Positions 35,926 to 45,031 of a DNA stretch of 64,000 nt are shown in pieces. Source of the stretch: Edaphobacter sp. 12200R-103 (lineage in GTDB: Bacteria; Acidobacteriota; Terriglobia; Terriglobales; Acidobacteriaceae); contig NZ_CP048114.1 of the NCBI RefSeq assembly GCF_010093025.1, positions 1 to 64,000 on the forward strand. Reading direction: 5' to 3'. Numbering within the stretch: the stretch's first letter is position 1; the number at the start of each line of letters is the position of its first letter. Made by a program: the position numbers and the translations under genes. The notes under the pieces are model-generated. The model was not told the origin of the DNA, did not search any database, and was given only the letters and a program-made list of their open reading frames with translations.

Positions 35926-36940
35926 ACGGAGGCGGAGGCTCTGGGCTGGCGGGAGCCTCGACGTCTGCAGGCATGAGCGAGGCGTAGCTCTCCTTGTTGC
36001 AAGGCAGTGTGAGGTGGATGACGGCGGCCATCAGGAGCAGCGGAATCAGGCAGAAGATGCTTCCCTCAGGGCCGGTAGCTCCGCCGCTGAGCAGAGGTGC
36101 TCCTGCAGGATGTGTCTTGAGCAGGCGGTGATCGAAGAGCGCTCCTGAATCGGAGACGCCGAAGAGGACGGACTGGCCGTAGTCCCATGCGGCGTGAAGC
36201 CCGACAGCCCACCAGAGCGATCCGGTTCGCCAGAGGCTGAAGCAGAAGACGAGAGAGGCGGCTCCGGCGCAAACAAGTCCGGCGGGACTCTCGCCAGGGT
36301 TCGAACCGTGCACGGCTCCAAAGCCGAAAGAGACAACGATGGCGGCGATCCAGAAGCCCACCGTGCCTGGGGCAGGGTTGCCGGGCAGAACCTCTGCAAA
36401 TCCGGAGAAGCCGCGGGAGAGTGTGTACTGCAGATAGCCGCGAAAGAGATACTCCTCAAAGAAGCCGATGGCGAGAAAACCGGGAATCCAGAGGATGAGG
36501 TAGCGGGCTACGTCCTTGCCGTAGAGCATACGGCCGTCGATGACAAGCAGCCCGGACTTCAGCAGGATAAGGACGAGGAGAGAGATGGCGGCGAGCCCGA
36601 CGACGATACCGTAGAGCAGCCGCGATGTCTTGCGATTTCCTCCCAGGCCGTAGACGGAGAGCGGCCGGCGCTCGATCTTCGACATCACCCCCGTCACGAT
36701 CGCGATGGCGAGGAAGAGGGCGATCTCCGAGACGAAGACTGCCAATGGGTCAGGGTTCTGAGCCATTCCATGACGGGGGATCAGATGTCCGGCACGTAGA
36801 ACGGCGGTGATTCCCATGCTCAGGATAGCGAAGAGAAAGACGGCGATCAGCAGGCTCCAGCCGGCGCGTAGTCCATGTGGCCCGACGAAGATGGAAGAGC
36901 TACGGTGCGCGGGAGAGGTGGAGACAGGAAACTCGGACAA
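35915..36940 (-). CDS. CPBP-family intramembrane glutamic protease
   Basis: 341 residues, about 8 membrane segments. ABI/CPBP motifs: FFEEYLFRGYLQ (EExxxR), FGFGAVHGSN (FxxxH) and GLHAAWDYGQS. Relatives cleave prenylated or membrane substrates or act in bacteriocin immunity; substrate unknown. Convergent with the antiporter. Confidence 0.9.
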   Translation of the reverse strand: MSEFPVSTSPAHRSSSIFVGPHGLRAGWSLLIAVFLFAILSMGITAVLRAGHLIPRHGMAQNPDPLAVFVSEIALFLAIAIVTGVMSKIERRPLSVYGLGGNRKTSRLLYGIVVGLAAISLLVLILLKSGLLVIDGRMLYGKDVARYLILWIPGFLAIGFFEEYLFRGYLQYTLSRGFSGFAEVLPGNPAPGTVGFWIAAIVVSFGFGAVHGSNPGESPAGLVCAGAASLVFCFSLWRTGSLWWAVGLHAAWDYGQSVLFGVSDSGALFDHRLLKTHPAGAPLLSGGATGPEGSIFCLIPLLLMAAVIHLTLPCNKESYASLMPADVEAPASPEPPPPSTS

Positions 36941-37105
36941 ACGGACCTCGAACAGGAGATTTCAGGAGAGGATAAAGGAAAGTGAGGTCGGGATGAAGTC
37001 GCCTTCCTGAATCTCTCACGGGATCAGGGCTCTGGCGGTGAATCGGATATGCTAGATGCTTTGAGCGCGCGTCCGAAGCGTATCTGATCAACGAGGGAAT
37101 TCAGT

Positions 37106-38095
37106 TTGGATTGCAAGGTTTTTTATCACGATAAATGTTTCGATGGGGCGTGCTCGGCATCGGTGTTTTCGCGGTTTTACCGTGAGTGCGTGAAGACAGG
37201 GGCGGAGTTTTCCTACCAGGGACTGGTGCATCGCGCGGGAGCCTTGTTTGATGAGAGCCAATTTATCGATGGCGATAACGCAATCGTCGATTTCAAGTAC
37301 TCAGCCTCGAAGAAGGTGACGTGGTGGTTCGATCATCACCTGAGCGCGTTCCTTACCCCTGAGGATCAGGCCGACTTCGAGCGTGGCCAGACGGACGGTT
37401 CGCAGACGATGCGCAAGTTCTATGACCCCGGCTATACGTCGTGTACCGGCCTGATTGCAGATATCGGAGCTGCGAAGTTCGGCTTCAACGTCGAGCCGCT
37501 GCAGGAACTGATCTACTGGGCGAATATTGTGGACGGCGCGAAGTACGACAACGCTACCGCGGCAGTCGAGATGGCTGCCCCGGCCATGAAGCTGACGATG
37601 GTGATCGAGAGCACGCAGGATGAGTTGCTGGGCCAGAAGCTGATTCCGCTGCTGACGGAGATGCCCCTGCAGGAGGTTCTCGACCAGCCGTTTGTGCAGG
37701 AATCGCTGGGGCCGCTGATGGAGCGGCACAAGGCTGCGCTCGAGCTGATACGGGAGCGGGCTTCGGTGGAGCGAGGCGTCATCACCTTCGATATCACCGA
37801 CCATCCCACCGAGGGATACAACAAATTTATTCCGTACTATCTCTTCCCGGATGGGACGTACAATGTCGGCCTGAGCAAGTCATCCTTCCGGACGAAGGTG
37901 GCTGTGGGCACGAATCCCTGGACGACGCTGCCGGCAGAGAAGCTGGCCAATGTGGCCACGATCTGCGAGCGCTATGGTGGCGGAGGACACGCCAGGGTCG
38001 GCGCGATCAGCTTTCCTCCGGATCGGGAGGAGGATGCCCGCAAGGCGGCGCAGGAAATTGTAGCCGAGTTGCGAGAGCGGGAGACGACTGGCTGA
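37106..38095 (+). CDS. DHH-type phosphoesterase-like protein
   Basis: 329 residues, TTG start with GAGG upstream. N-terminal FYHDKCFDGACSASVFSRF (8-26) matches the first DHH-superfamily motif, WWFDHHLSAF is the DHH motif itself, and GGGGHARVGAISF is the DHHA1 glycine-rich end. Family members hydrolyse nanoRNA, oligonucleotides or cyclic dinucleotides. The first motif has HDKCFDG where HxDxDG is usual, so one metal ligand may differ. A 51-residue protein follows. Confidence 0.85.
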   Translation: MDCKVFYHDKCFDGACSASVFSRFYRECVKTGAEFSYQGLVHRAGALFDESQFIDGDNAIVDFKYSASKKVTWWFDHHLSAFLTPEDQADFERGQTDGSQTMRKFYDPGYTSCTGLIADIGAAKFGFNVEPLQELIYWANIVDGAKYDNATAAVEMAAPAMKLTMVIESTQDELLGQKLIPLLTEMPLQEVLDQPFVQESLGPLMERHKAALELIRERASVERGVITFDITDHPTEGYNKFIPYYLFPDGTYNVGLSKSSFRTKVAVGTNPWTTLPAEKLANVATICERYGGGGHARVGAISFPPDREEDARKAAQEIVAELRERETTG

Positions 38096-38149
38096 GCGCC
38101 AAGCAACCGGAGTCCAGCGCCAGGCCTCAGAGAGGTTGGAGGTGTTTCG

Positions 38150-38305
38150 ATGAATCATATCCTGTGGGGTGGAATTGGGGTCGCTCTTCTGATTGTGATT
38201 GTCGTGGTGACGATGGCCAAGACCAGGTGGGGACGATTGAAGGTGCATGAGCCTGCTCCTCCGCATCCGAACCGAGGCAGGGTAAGCGGGCATGAGGATG
38301 ACTGA
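38150..38305 (+). CDS. Small single-span membrane protein
   Basis: 51 residues starting MNHILWGGIGVALLIVIVVV and ending in a basic/acidic tail (HPNRGRVSGHEDD). GGAGGTG lies 6 bases before ATG 38150. It follows the DHH gene by 54 bases on the same strand. Probably real given the strong ribosome site; function unknown. Confidence 0.6.
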   Translation: MNHILWGGIGVALLIVIVVVTMAKTRWGRLKVHEPAPPHPNRGRVSGHEDD

Positions 38306-38466
38306 AGCTGCTGCGGGTTGCCGATAAGGCTGGCTTTCACCATGTGGGAATGAGATGGTTGGATTTAATCGCAGATCCTTCGACTGCGGCTGCCTTCGCT
38401 GAGGATGACACCTCTTATAAGTAATGCGGCCGGATTTCTCGTTTACGCCTTGTGTAGACCTGTACA

Positions 38467-38573
38467 GTCGTCATCCTGTGCAAACGTGAAAGGTCCCTGT
38501 ATTTTTCCCGGAGCACCATAGACGTCACAGGCAAAATACAGGGATCCTTCACTACGTTCAGGATGACGACGAA
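38467..38573. repeat. Inverted pair of family A repeats (REPIN-like)
   Basis: Left arm GTCGTCATCCTGTGCAAACG ... GTCCCTGTATTTTTCCC, right arm AAAATACAGGGATCCTTCAC ... TTCAGGATGACGAC in inverse orientation with about 22 bases between; the arms could fold into one long hairpin. A diverged single element (GCAGATCCTTCGACTGCGG ... GAGGATGACAC) precedes it at 38370-38413. No gene is visible in 38306-38595. Confidence 0.75.
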
Positions 38574-38595
38574 TCGGAGAGGCTCCGGGAAGCTT

Positions 38596-39942
38596 CTACG
38601 GTTTCACCTTTGAAAAGAGGTCCAGCTTGGTGATGTCGTTGAAGATCACCATGGCGGCGAAGACCAGGATGCAGACGAAGGCGACCTGGTAGACGCGCTC
38701 CTTGAGCTGCTGGTTGAGGTCGCGACGCATGATGGATTCAACGATTAAGAAGAGGATCATGCCTCCATCCAGGATGGGGACAGGGAGCAGGTTGAAGATT
38801 CCCAGATTGAGCGAGATGTAGGCCATCAGGCCGATCAGGGGCATCCAGCCGGGCATTGCGGCTGCTTCATGAATCTGCTGTCCGATTCCGATGGGTCCCG
38901 AAAGCGAGCGCACCGAGACCTGGTGGGTGAACATCCTCTTCAGGACCTCCACGATCAGCATGGAGCCCTTCTTGTTGAACTCCCAGGAAGCGACCACTGC
39001 CTTACCGAACGGCAGCCGCTGCACCTTAACAGGGGGTTGGACGGGATAGAAACCCAGACGGTAATCCTTGGAGCCGTCTCCAGCTTCAGCAAGTTGCGGG
39101 GTGATCTGGATGGGAACCGTCTGGCCATCGCGTCCGACGACGAGGGAGGCGGGTTTTCCAGCCTGATCCTGCAGGTAGGCCAGCAGAGCAGGCACGGAAT
39201 GAAGATGAAGCCCATCGATGGTAACGATTGCGTCGCCCGGCTTAAGGCCCGCCCGGGAGGCAGGCATGTTTGGCTCAAGAGCGTTCACTTTGACCGGAAC
39301 GTTCTGCATCTTGGGGATCAGACCCAGGCGGTCGAGCGCGAAGTTGTCGGGGCCGCCCTTGGACTCGACGAAGAGCTTGGTATCGACCCGCTGGCCGTTG
39401 TGCATGTATGAGAAGGCGATATTGTGGTTCAGGTTGAGGACGGAACGGATGGCAACCTGATCCCAGGTCGGGTTCTCGACGGTGTCGTAGTGAACGATCA
39501 GATCGCCGGACTGGATTCCGGTGCGCGAGACAGGGGTGTTGATCGGGATGTAGTCGGTGAGGGCTGGACCGGAGATGTACTCCTGCACCTCGTTGTGAAG
39601 CATGGAGACGCCGGTCATCAGTCCCAGAGCGAGAATGAAGTTGGCGAAGGGTCCGGCGAGCGCGACCAGTACCCGCTGCCAGCGAGGATGGGCGTTGAAG
39701 TCTCCAGGATCGGTCGGGGCTTCTCCGGGGTTGTCACCCGACATCTTGACGTAACCGCCAAGGGGAAGAAGAGAGAGCCGGTAGTCGGTATCGCCGCGGC
39801 GGAAGCCGATCAGGCGCTTGCCAAAGCCGATCGAGAATGTCTCCACACGGATGCCGCAGAGCTTGGCGACGGCAAAGTGGCCGAATTCGTGCACCAGCAC
39901 CATAATGCCGAGCACGATACCGAGTTGAATGATTGTGGACAT
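38596..39942 (-). CDS. rseP: RIP site-2 protease RseP
   Basis: Intramembrane zinc protease releasing sigma-factor or clearing signal peptides. 448 residues: intact HEFGH (His18, Glu19, His22) in the first helix, two PDZ domains (around GIQSGDLIVHYD and RAGLKPGDAIVTIDG), and the C-terminal NLLPVPILDGG third ligand. Followed in transcription order from dxr (37-base gap). Contrasts with the inactive paralogue at 7.2-8.3 kb. Confidence 0.95.
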   Translation of the reverse strand: MSTIIQLGIVLGIMVLVHEFGHFAVAKLCGIRVETFSIGFGKRLIGFRRGDTDYRLSLLPLGGYVKMSGDNPGEAPTDPGDFNAHPRWQRVLVALAGPFANFILALGLMTGVSMLHNEVQEYISGPALTDYIPINTPVSRTGIQSGDLIVHYDTVENPTWDQVAIRSVLNLNHNIAFSYMHNGQRVDTKLFVESKGGPDNFALDRLGLIPKMQNVPVKVNALEPNMPASRAGLKPGDAIVTIDGLHLHSVPALLAYLQDQAGKPASLVVGRDGQTVPIQITPQLAEAGDGSKDYRLGFYPVQPPVKVQRLPFGKAVVASWEFNKKGSMLIVEVLKRMFTHQVSVRSLSGPIGIGQQIHEAAAMPGWMPLIGLMAYISLNLGIFNLLPVPILDGGMILFLIVESIMRRDLNQQLKERVYQVAFVCILVFAAMVIFNDITKLDLFSKVKP

Positions 39943-39979
39943 GGGAGAGTGGAGACCTCGCTCAAAGAATCAATATGTC

Positions 39980-41170
39980 TTATTGGAGTACACCGGAGAA
40001 CTGAGGAGCGATCACCTCGCGGGCGCGCACTCGCGCACGAAGATCAGCATCAAGCACGTCTTTGATAGACGAAGGTGTACGGCTCGAGGTTTGCTTCAGC
40101 ACCTCTTCTATTGTACGTGGGATGCCGAGGAAGGGAATGCGACCTTCGAGGAAGGCGGCGACGGCAATTTCGTCGGCGGCGTTGAGGGCGATACAGGCCT
40201 CTCCGCCGGTCTGGGCGGCCTCATAGGCGAGCCGCAGGCAGGGGAAGCGGTTGAGGTCAGGCGCGGCGAAGTCCAATTGGTTCAACGCGGCGAGGTCAAA
40301 CTGGAGCCCTGCCGCAGGGGTTGCATCGACACGCTCAGGGTAAGCGAGGGCGTAAAGGATGGGCAGACGCATGTCCGTGACAGAGATCTGGGCGAGGATG
40401 CTGCCGTCGACGAACTCGACCATGGAGTGCACGGTCGACTGCGGGTGGATGGAGACACGGACCTGGGCGGCGGGTAGGGAGAAGAGGCGGCAGGCCTCGA
40501 TGACCTCAAATCCCTTATTCATCATGGTGGCGGAGTCGATGGTAATGCGCTGACCCATCACCCAGGTGGGATGCTTGAGAGCCTGGGCAGGAGTGATGTG
40601 TTCAAACTCGGCCAGCGGAGTATTGCGGAAGGGGCCTCCGGAGGCCGTCAGCCAGATCTGCCTGACCTCGGATGCTTTACCGCCGCGCATGCACTGGTGA
40701 ACGGCGTTGTGCTCGGAGTCGATGGGGAGCAGGGCGACGTTGTGCTCTTTTGCGGCTGCCATGACGAGCTCGCCGGCGGCGACGAGGCACTCCTTATTGG
40801 CGAGGCCGATCGTCTTGCCTGCCTTGATCGCGGCGTAGGTGGCCTCCAACCCGGCGACTCCAACGATAGCGGAGACAACGAACTCGACCTCGGTCAGAGT
40901 GGCAACGTGGACTGTTCCGGCCGTCCCGTAAACGACTTCGATTCCGGTGATTCCGGCGGCTGCAAGGCGCTGCTCGAGAATCGCGGCCAACTGCTCAGTA
41001 GCGATCGAGATGACCTTGGGACGCCACTGCAGGCACTGCGCGAAGGCGGCATCGATGTTCTGGCCTGCGGCCAGGGCGATCGGCTGGTAGCGATCGGGAA
41101 AGGATTCGCAGATAGAGAGGGTCGAGGTGCCGATGGAGCCGGTCGAACCGAGAATGGCGAGCTTTTTCAC
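39980..41170 (-). CDS. dxr: 1-deoxy-D-xylulose-5-phosphate reductoisomerase
   Basis: Second step of the MEP isoprenoid pathway. 396 residues: NADPH site ILGSTGSIGTSTL (6-18), LANKECLVAAGELV, PIDSEHNAVHQC metal site, ASGGPFRNTP loop and TWVMGQRITIDSATMMNKG. It lies between cdsA and rseP, the widespread uppS-cdsA-dxr-rseP order. Confidence 0.96.
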   Translation of the reverse strand: MKKLAILGSTGSIGTSTLSICESFPDRYQPIALAAGQNIDAAFAQCLQWRPKVISIATEQLAAILEQRLAAAGITGIEVVYGTAGTVHVATLTEVEFVVSAIVGVAGLEATYAAIKAGKTIGLANKECLVAAGELVMAAAKEHNVALLPIDSEHNAVHQCMRGGKASEVRQIWLTASGGPFRNTPLAEFEHITPAQALKHPTWVMGQRITIDSATMMNKGFEVIEACRLFSLPAAQVRVSIHPQSTVHSMVEFVDGSILAQISVTDMRLPILYALAYPERVDATPAAGLQFDLAALNQLDFAAPDLNRFPCLRLAYEAAQTGGEACIALNAADEIAVAAFLEGRIPFLGIPRTIEEVLKQTSSRTPSSIKDVLDADLRARVRAREVIAPQFSGVLQ

Positions 41171-41208
41171 GAGGTCTATTTTCTCAGATCCGCGAACGAA
41201 AAAGTCTC

Positions 41209-42072
41209 TCAGAATCTGCCGAGACCGAAGTAGTCCTTGAGGAGAAGCGCGAACCAGAGGACGGGGGTGGCGACCAGAAGGGCATCGATGCGATCGAGGA
41301 TTCCTCCGTGCCCCGGAAGCATGGTTCCCGAGTCTTTGACGCCAGCGCCACGCTTTACGGCGGATTCGAGAAGATCGCCGATCTGCGCGGCGATGTTGAG
41401 GATTGCTGCGAGGACAAGTGTCTGCCAGATGGGTTCCGAAATATGCAGGATGAGGTTACCGCGAGCTGTTAGAGAATCGCTGATCCAGAGGAGCAGCGCT
41501 GCTGCGACCAGGCTGCCACCGATAGAGGCGAAGGCGCCCACCCATGTCTTGCCGGGACTGATGCGGGGGGCGAGCTTGCGTTTGCCGAAGGCGCGGCCAA
41601 CGTAAAGCGCGGCGATGTCGCCGGACCAGACACAGATCATCAGAAAGACAACCAATGCCGGACCATCCTCCTGCTTCCACAGCATGGGAACCAGCGTGAG
41701 GGGATAGGCGATCCAGATGAGGCCGAAGAGACCTTGCGCGGTATCGGGAAGGACCTGGATGAGCGGAGCGCGAAAGCCGTTCCAGGCAAAGAGCAGCAGG
41801 GTGAGCGCGCTCAGGACTGGAAGCTGCGCCTCGACGGGGAAGTTGGGCAGGGTGACGACAAAAGCAAGCGCTGCACCGAGAGCCATCCACCAGAGGGGGA
41901 TACGGAGTTGAGCGCCGTGCGCTTCGGCTCCGACGGCAGCAAGCTTCAGGTACTCATAGACCGCCAGCTCCGCCACGATGGCAGCCGCAAGGGTGATCAT
42001 CCAGAGCTGCCCGAAGAAGATAAGTCCAAAGACGACAAGGATCAGGACGATGGCGGTAAGGATTCGCTTCAT
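41209..42072 (-). CDS. cdsA: Phosphatidate cytidylyltransferase
   Basis: Makes CDP-diacylglycerol for phospholipids. 287 residues from ATG 42072 (MKRILTAIVLILVVFG). About 8 helices and the CdsA signature SVKRGAGVKDSGTMLPGHGG...DRIDALL. An upstream in-frame extension is non-homologous. It is divergent from padR, which separates it from uppS. Confidence 0.95.
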   Translation of the reverse strand: MKRILTAIVLILVVFGLIFFGQLWMITLAAAIVAELAVYEYLKLAAVGAEAHGAQLRIPLWWMALGAALAFVVTLPNFPVEAQLPVLSALTLLLFAWNGFRAPLIQVLPDTAQGLFGLIWIAYPLTLVPMLWKQEDGPALVVFLMICVWSGDIAALYVGRAFGKRKLAPRISPGKTWVGAFASIGGSLVAAALLLWISDSLTARGNLILHISEPIWQTLVLAAILNIAAQIGDLLESAVKRGAGVKDSGTMLPGHGGILDRIDALLVATPVLWFALLLKDYFGLGRF

Positions 42073-42122
42073 AGAGAAACCATGACAAGTATAGCCGTCA
42101 GTTATTTTGTTTATGAATGATC

Positions 42123-42150
42123 TTGACATATAAAGATATATCTTGATACG
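42123..42150 (+). promoter_or_regulatory. padR promoter with internal palindrome
   Basis: TTGACA at 42123 and a weak -10 around GATACG at 42145. The spacer contains the perfect 12-base palindrome AAGATATATCTT (42133-42144). Transcription would begin at or just before ATG 42160. Autorepression by PadR is inferred. Confidence 0.5.
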
Positions 42151-42159
42151 TTTCAAAAC

Positions 42160-42780
42160 ATGAGAAACCAATATCACCATGAATGCTTTCGAGGATTCCG
42201 CGGAGGAGATGACTTTCGCGGTTGGAGAGAACACTTACAGCAACGCTTTGGAGCCGGTGCCGGCGACTTCGGGCGGGGACGACACGGCGGCCGAGGAGGA
42301 CCGAGAGGCTTTGGAGGACCGTTGGGCGGACGGATGTTCGGCTCGGGCGATCTTCGCTATGTGATCCTGCAGCTCATCTCGGAGAAGCCGAGCCACGGAT
42401 ACGAGATCATCAAGTTGATCCAGGAGCGGCTTGGAGGAACCTATGCTCCCAGTCCCGGCGTGGTCTACCCCATGCTGACGATGCTGGAGGAGATGGGCCA
42501 CATCACTGGCACATCCGAGGGCGCGCGCAAGCAGTACGCCATCACCGACGAAGGCGCGAAAGCTCTTGCGGAGAACAAGGAGATGGTGGACGCACTGTTC
42601 GCCCGTATCGACCATCTGCGCCAGGAGTATGCCCGGCAGCGGCCGCAACAGATTGAGCGGGCGGTCGAGAATCTCCGGATGGCTCTGCGGATGAAGATGG
42701 GCTCGCTGACGACAGAACAGATCCACGCCGTCACGGACATCATCGATAATGCTGCGAAACAGATTGAGAGGATCGGATGA
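42160..42780 (+). CDS. PadR-family transcriptional regulator
   Basis: 206 residues. A Gly/Arg-rich N-terminal arm (about 1-60, FGRGRHGGRGGPRGFGG) precedes the PadR winged helix (LRYVILQLISEKPSHGYEII, PSPGVVYPMLTMLEEMGHI) and a C-terminal dimerisation helix region. No ribosome site precedes ATG, so the mRNA may be leaderless. Overlaps the DUF3861 gene by 4 bases. The pair sits between cdsA and uppS on the opposite strand. Confidence 0.92.
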   Translation: MRNQYHHECFRGFRGGDDFRGWREHLQQRFGAGAGDFGRGRHGGRGGPRGFGGPLGGRMFGSGDLRYVILQLISEKPSHGYEIIKLIQERLGGTYAPSPGVVYPMLTMLEEMGHITGTSEGARKQYAITDEGAKALAENKEMVDALFARIDHLRQEYARQRPQQIERAVENLRMALRMKMGSLTTEQIHAVTDIIDNAAKQIERIG

Positions 42781-43094
42781 GTTCGTACCGGTACCGGGTG
42801 ACGGTGGAGAAGCTGAGCGACGCCAATGGCGAGGCGGTGCATGGTCAGAGCCTCAGCTTCTACGCCACCAATCACGACGACATTCTGGCGATCGTGGAGA
42901 GGCTGCAAACGAAGCTTCCGTTCGAGTCAGGGACGGTGGCCGCGCTGGGCGTTGGGCTGAGGCTCTTCAGCGAAGTGGCGCTGATGCGGGGGAACGATCC
43001 ATTGTTTGCCCAGGTTCGCCCAGCGCTGCGTGATTTTATTCAGCAGTTGAAGATTGCACCCGAGCGGCCGCCAGCTGGAGCGCAAACGAGTTAG
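42777..43094 (+). CDS. DUF3861 family protein
   Basis: 105 residues: YRYRVTVEKLSDANGEAVHG, SFYATNHDDILAIVERLQTK, LFSEVALMRGNDPLFAQVRP. Matches the pattern of DUF3861. The 4-base overlap with padR implies translational coupling; PadR may control it. Function unknown. Confidence 0.8.
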   Translation: MSSYRYRVTVEKLSDANGEAVHGQSLSFYATNHDDILAIVERLQTKLPFESGTVAALGVGLRLFSEVALMRGNDPLFAQVRPALRDFIQQLKIAPERPPAGAQTS

Positions 43095-43111
43095 CTCTCG
43101 TACTGTGCTCC

Positions 43112-43163
43112 AGCACAATACAGGGGTTCTTCCGTTCGGCTCGCTCAGAGGCAGAAGGACGAT
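43112..43163 (-). repeat. Diverged family A copy
   Basis: ACAATACAGGGGTTCTTCCG...CTCGCTCAGAGGCAGAAGGACG, longer than the consensus by an internal stretch; between convergent DUF3861 and uppS ends. Confidence 0.55.
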
Positions 43164-43192
43164 CGGGTCATTACTCTGGAATGGCGATGGAT

Positions 43193-44107
43193 CTAACGGC
43201 GGGAGAACTCACGCGGGGAGAGCTCGTTGGCGATTTCGTTTTCTAGCTCGGAGACGGGCTGGAGGGTGTCGATCTTCTCGTCGGAGTTTTCATTGAGTCC
43301 GCCGAAACGGCGGTCGCGGCGCTGATAGTCGGCGATGGCTTCGAGCAGGTGGATTCCGCGGAAGTCCGGCCAGAGGCGGTCGGTAATGAAAATCTCAGAG
43401 TAGGCGATCTGCCAGAGCAGAAAGTTAGAGATGCGCTGCTCCCCGGAGGTTCGAACGATCAGGTCGGGGTCGGGCATGGCTGCCGTGTAAAGCGCGCGGG
43501 AGATGGTGGACTCGTCGAGAGAATCGAGTGCGCCTGCGCCGAGCAGGTCCTCGACCGAGCAGCCACGGCCATGGGCCTCGGTGGTTAGGTCGGTCAGGAT
43601 GCGGCGAACGGCATCGACGATCTCGGACCTGGCACCGTAGTTGAGGGCGAGCGTCAGGGTCGTACCGGTGTTCTTCGCAGTCGACTCCATCGCCCACTGC
43701 ATCGTGTCCTGTACCTCCTGGGGGAGGTCGTAGGTACGGCCGATGTAGGCCATGCGAACGTTGTTGTCGTTCATTCGCTTGACGTTGCCGATCAGGTAGC
43801 TCTTGAGCAGCTTCATCAGGAAGCTGACCTCGGACTTGGGCCGGCGGAGATTGTTTTCAAGCGAAAATGCGTAGAGCGTCAGAAACGGGAGGTTGATGCG
43901 GGAGGCTGTCTCGACGACATACTGCACGCTTTCGGCCCCCTGCTGATGGCCAAGGAAGCGCTTGAGCGCACGTTTGCCCGCCCAGCGTCCGTTGCCGTCC
44001 ATGATGATGGCGATGTGCTGGGGGATTCGGTCGGGATCAAGTTGCCGGTAGACAGCCTGTTCCTCAGCGGAAAGCTCGTGTACGCGGCTTGGCAAACTGG
44101 ACGGCAA
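43193..44107 (-). CDS. uppS: Undecaprenyl diphosphate synthase
   Basis: Cis-prenyltransferase making the cell-wall carrier lipid. 304 residues: IAIIMDGNGRWAGKRALKRF (catalytic Asp and Arg cluster), YAFSLENNLRRP, and PDLIVRTSGEQRISNFLLWQ. The C-terminal stretch of about 35 residues beyond DYQRRDRRFGG exceeds the usual length of about 250. Normally followed by cdsA; here padR-DUF3861 intervene. Confidence 0.95.
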   Translation of the reverse strand: MPSSLPSRVHELSAEEQAVYRQLDPDRIPQHIAIIMDGNGRWAGKRALKRFLGHQQGAESVQYVVETASRINLPFLTLYAFSLENNLRRPKSEVSFLMKLLKSYLIGNVKRMNDNNVRMAYIGRTYDLPQEVQDTMQWAMESTAKNTGTTLTLALNYGARSEIVDAVRRILTDLTTEAHGRGCSVEDLLGAGALDSLDESTISRALYTAAMPDPDLIVRTSGEQRISNFLLWQIAYSEIFITDRLWPDFRGIHLLEAIADYQRRDRRFGGLNENSDEKIDTLQPVSELENEIANELSPREFSRR

Positions 44108-44286
44108 ATACTACCTCACAAAGCATGACGCTAGCACACCGGAGTGCCAGGCGCAATGAACGCACCTTTGTGGAAAGCAGGATCGGGCGAGATAGGACTG
44201 GGGGAGCGGAGCGTGCCGCGCTCGTGGAAGACTTGCCACTGCGCGGCACGTAGGAGTCTTAGTGCAACCTGTGCAACATTATGCAG

Positions 44287-44820
44287 TTACGCGGTGCGGC
44301 GTCGGCCTGCGGCCAGTTCGCGAACGTGATTCAGGAAGATGGAGCGCTGCAGGGCGTCGAGTTCCGAGACATAGGCGGCGATCTCTGCCAGGAAAGGATC
44401 GTTCATCAGCACGGCCGTCTCGTCCCGCTGGCGGGTCTTGGGGTCGCGCAGCAGGGTAGAGATGTCCACCTGCAGGGCCTTGGCCAGACGGTCGAGAGAG
44501 GAAAGCGTCGGCATCGCCTTGCCATTTTCGATCTTCGAGATATAGGTGCGCGGCACGTTCATGCGCGCGGCCAGCTGGCGCTGCGAGAGATTGCGCACCT
44601 GGCGCAGCTCCCGGACAGCGGTTGCCACCTGCAGGCCATCGCTGGAGGCTGTGGACTGGGTCACGATAGAAAGCGGGGCTGCTGCCGGCTCGGGCTCTTC
44701 GACCTCGAGCGATTTGTGGCAGCGGCGGCACAGCGAATTGGCTGTGCGGAACTGGACCAGGCTGCAGTGGTCACAGCGCAGGACCTCGCGCTGCTCGACA
44801 GGTGCCATCATGGTTGCCAT
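44287..44820 (-). CDS. XRE-type regulator with N-terminal zinc ribbon
   Basis: 177 residues from ATG 44820. Residues 15-34 carry a Cys4 ribbon (CDHC and CRRC), then a linker, an HTH_3 domain (ELRQVRNLSQRQLAARMNVP, YISKIENGKAMPTLSSLDRL) and a C-terminal helical region. Likely DNA-binding repressor or activator; signal and targets unknown. Divergent from the HD-domain gene at 45032, a possible target. Confidence 0.85.
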   Translation of the reverse strand: MATMMAPVEQREVLRCDHCSLVQFRTANSLCRRCHKSLEVEEPEPAAAPLSIVTQSTASSDGLQVATAVRELRQVRNLSQRQLAARMNVPRTYISKIENGKAMPTLSSLDRLAKALQVDISTLLRDPKTRQRDETAVLMNDPFLAEIAAYVSELDALQRSIFLNHVRELAAGRRRTA

Positions 44821-45031
44821 AAGTTGTCTTGACGCGGGCGGACCCAGAGCAAGGACCGCGACCCATGTCCGATAACGGAGCAATAGGATGTGCCTAGAGT
44901 GACACTGGGGTTCCTGAGGAGTCAAGAGGAAAACGGACGATTCTTAGTAGAATGCCGGGAAAAACCAGAAGAGAACCAAAGTAGTAACTTGTACACAGCG
45001 CCGGAAGGTGCACCGGCGAAGGAGAACGAAC

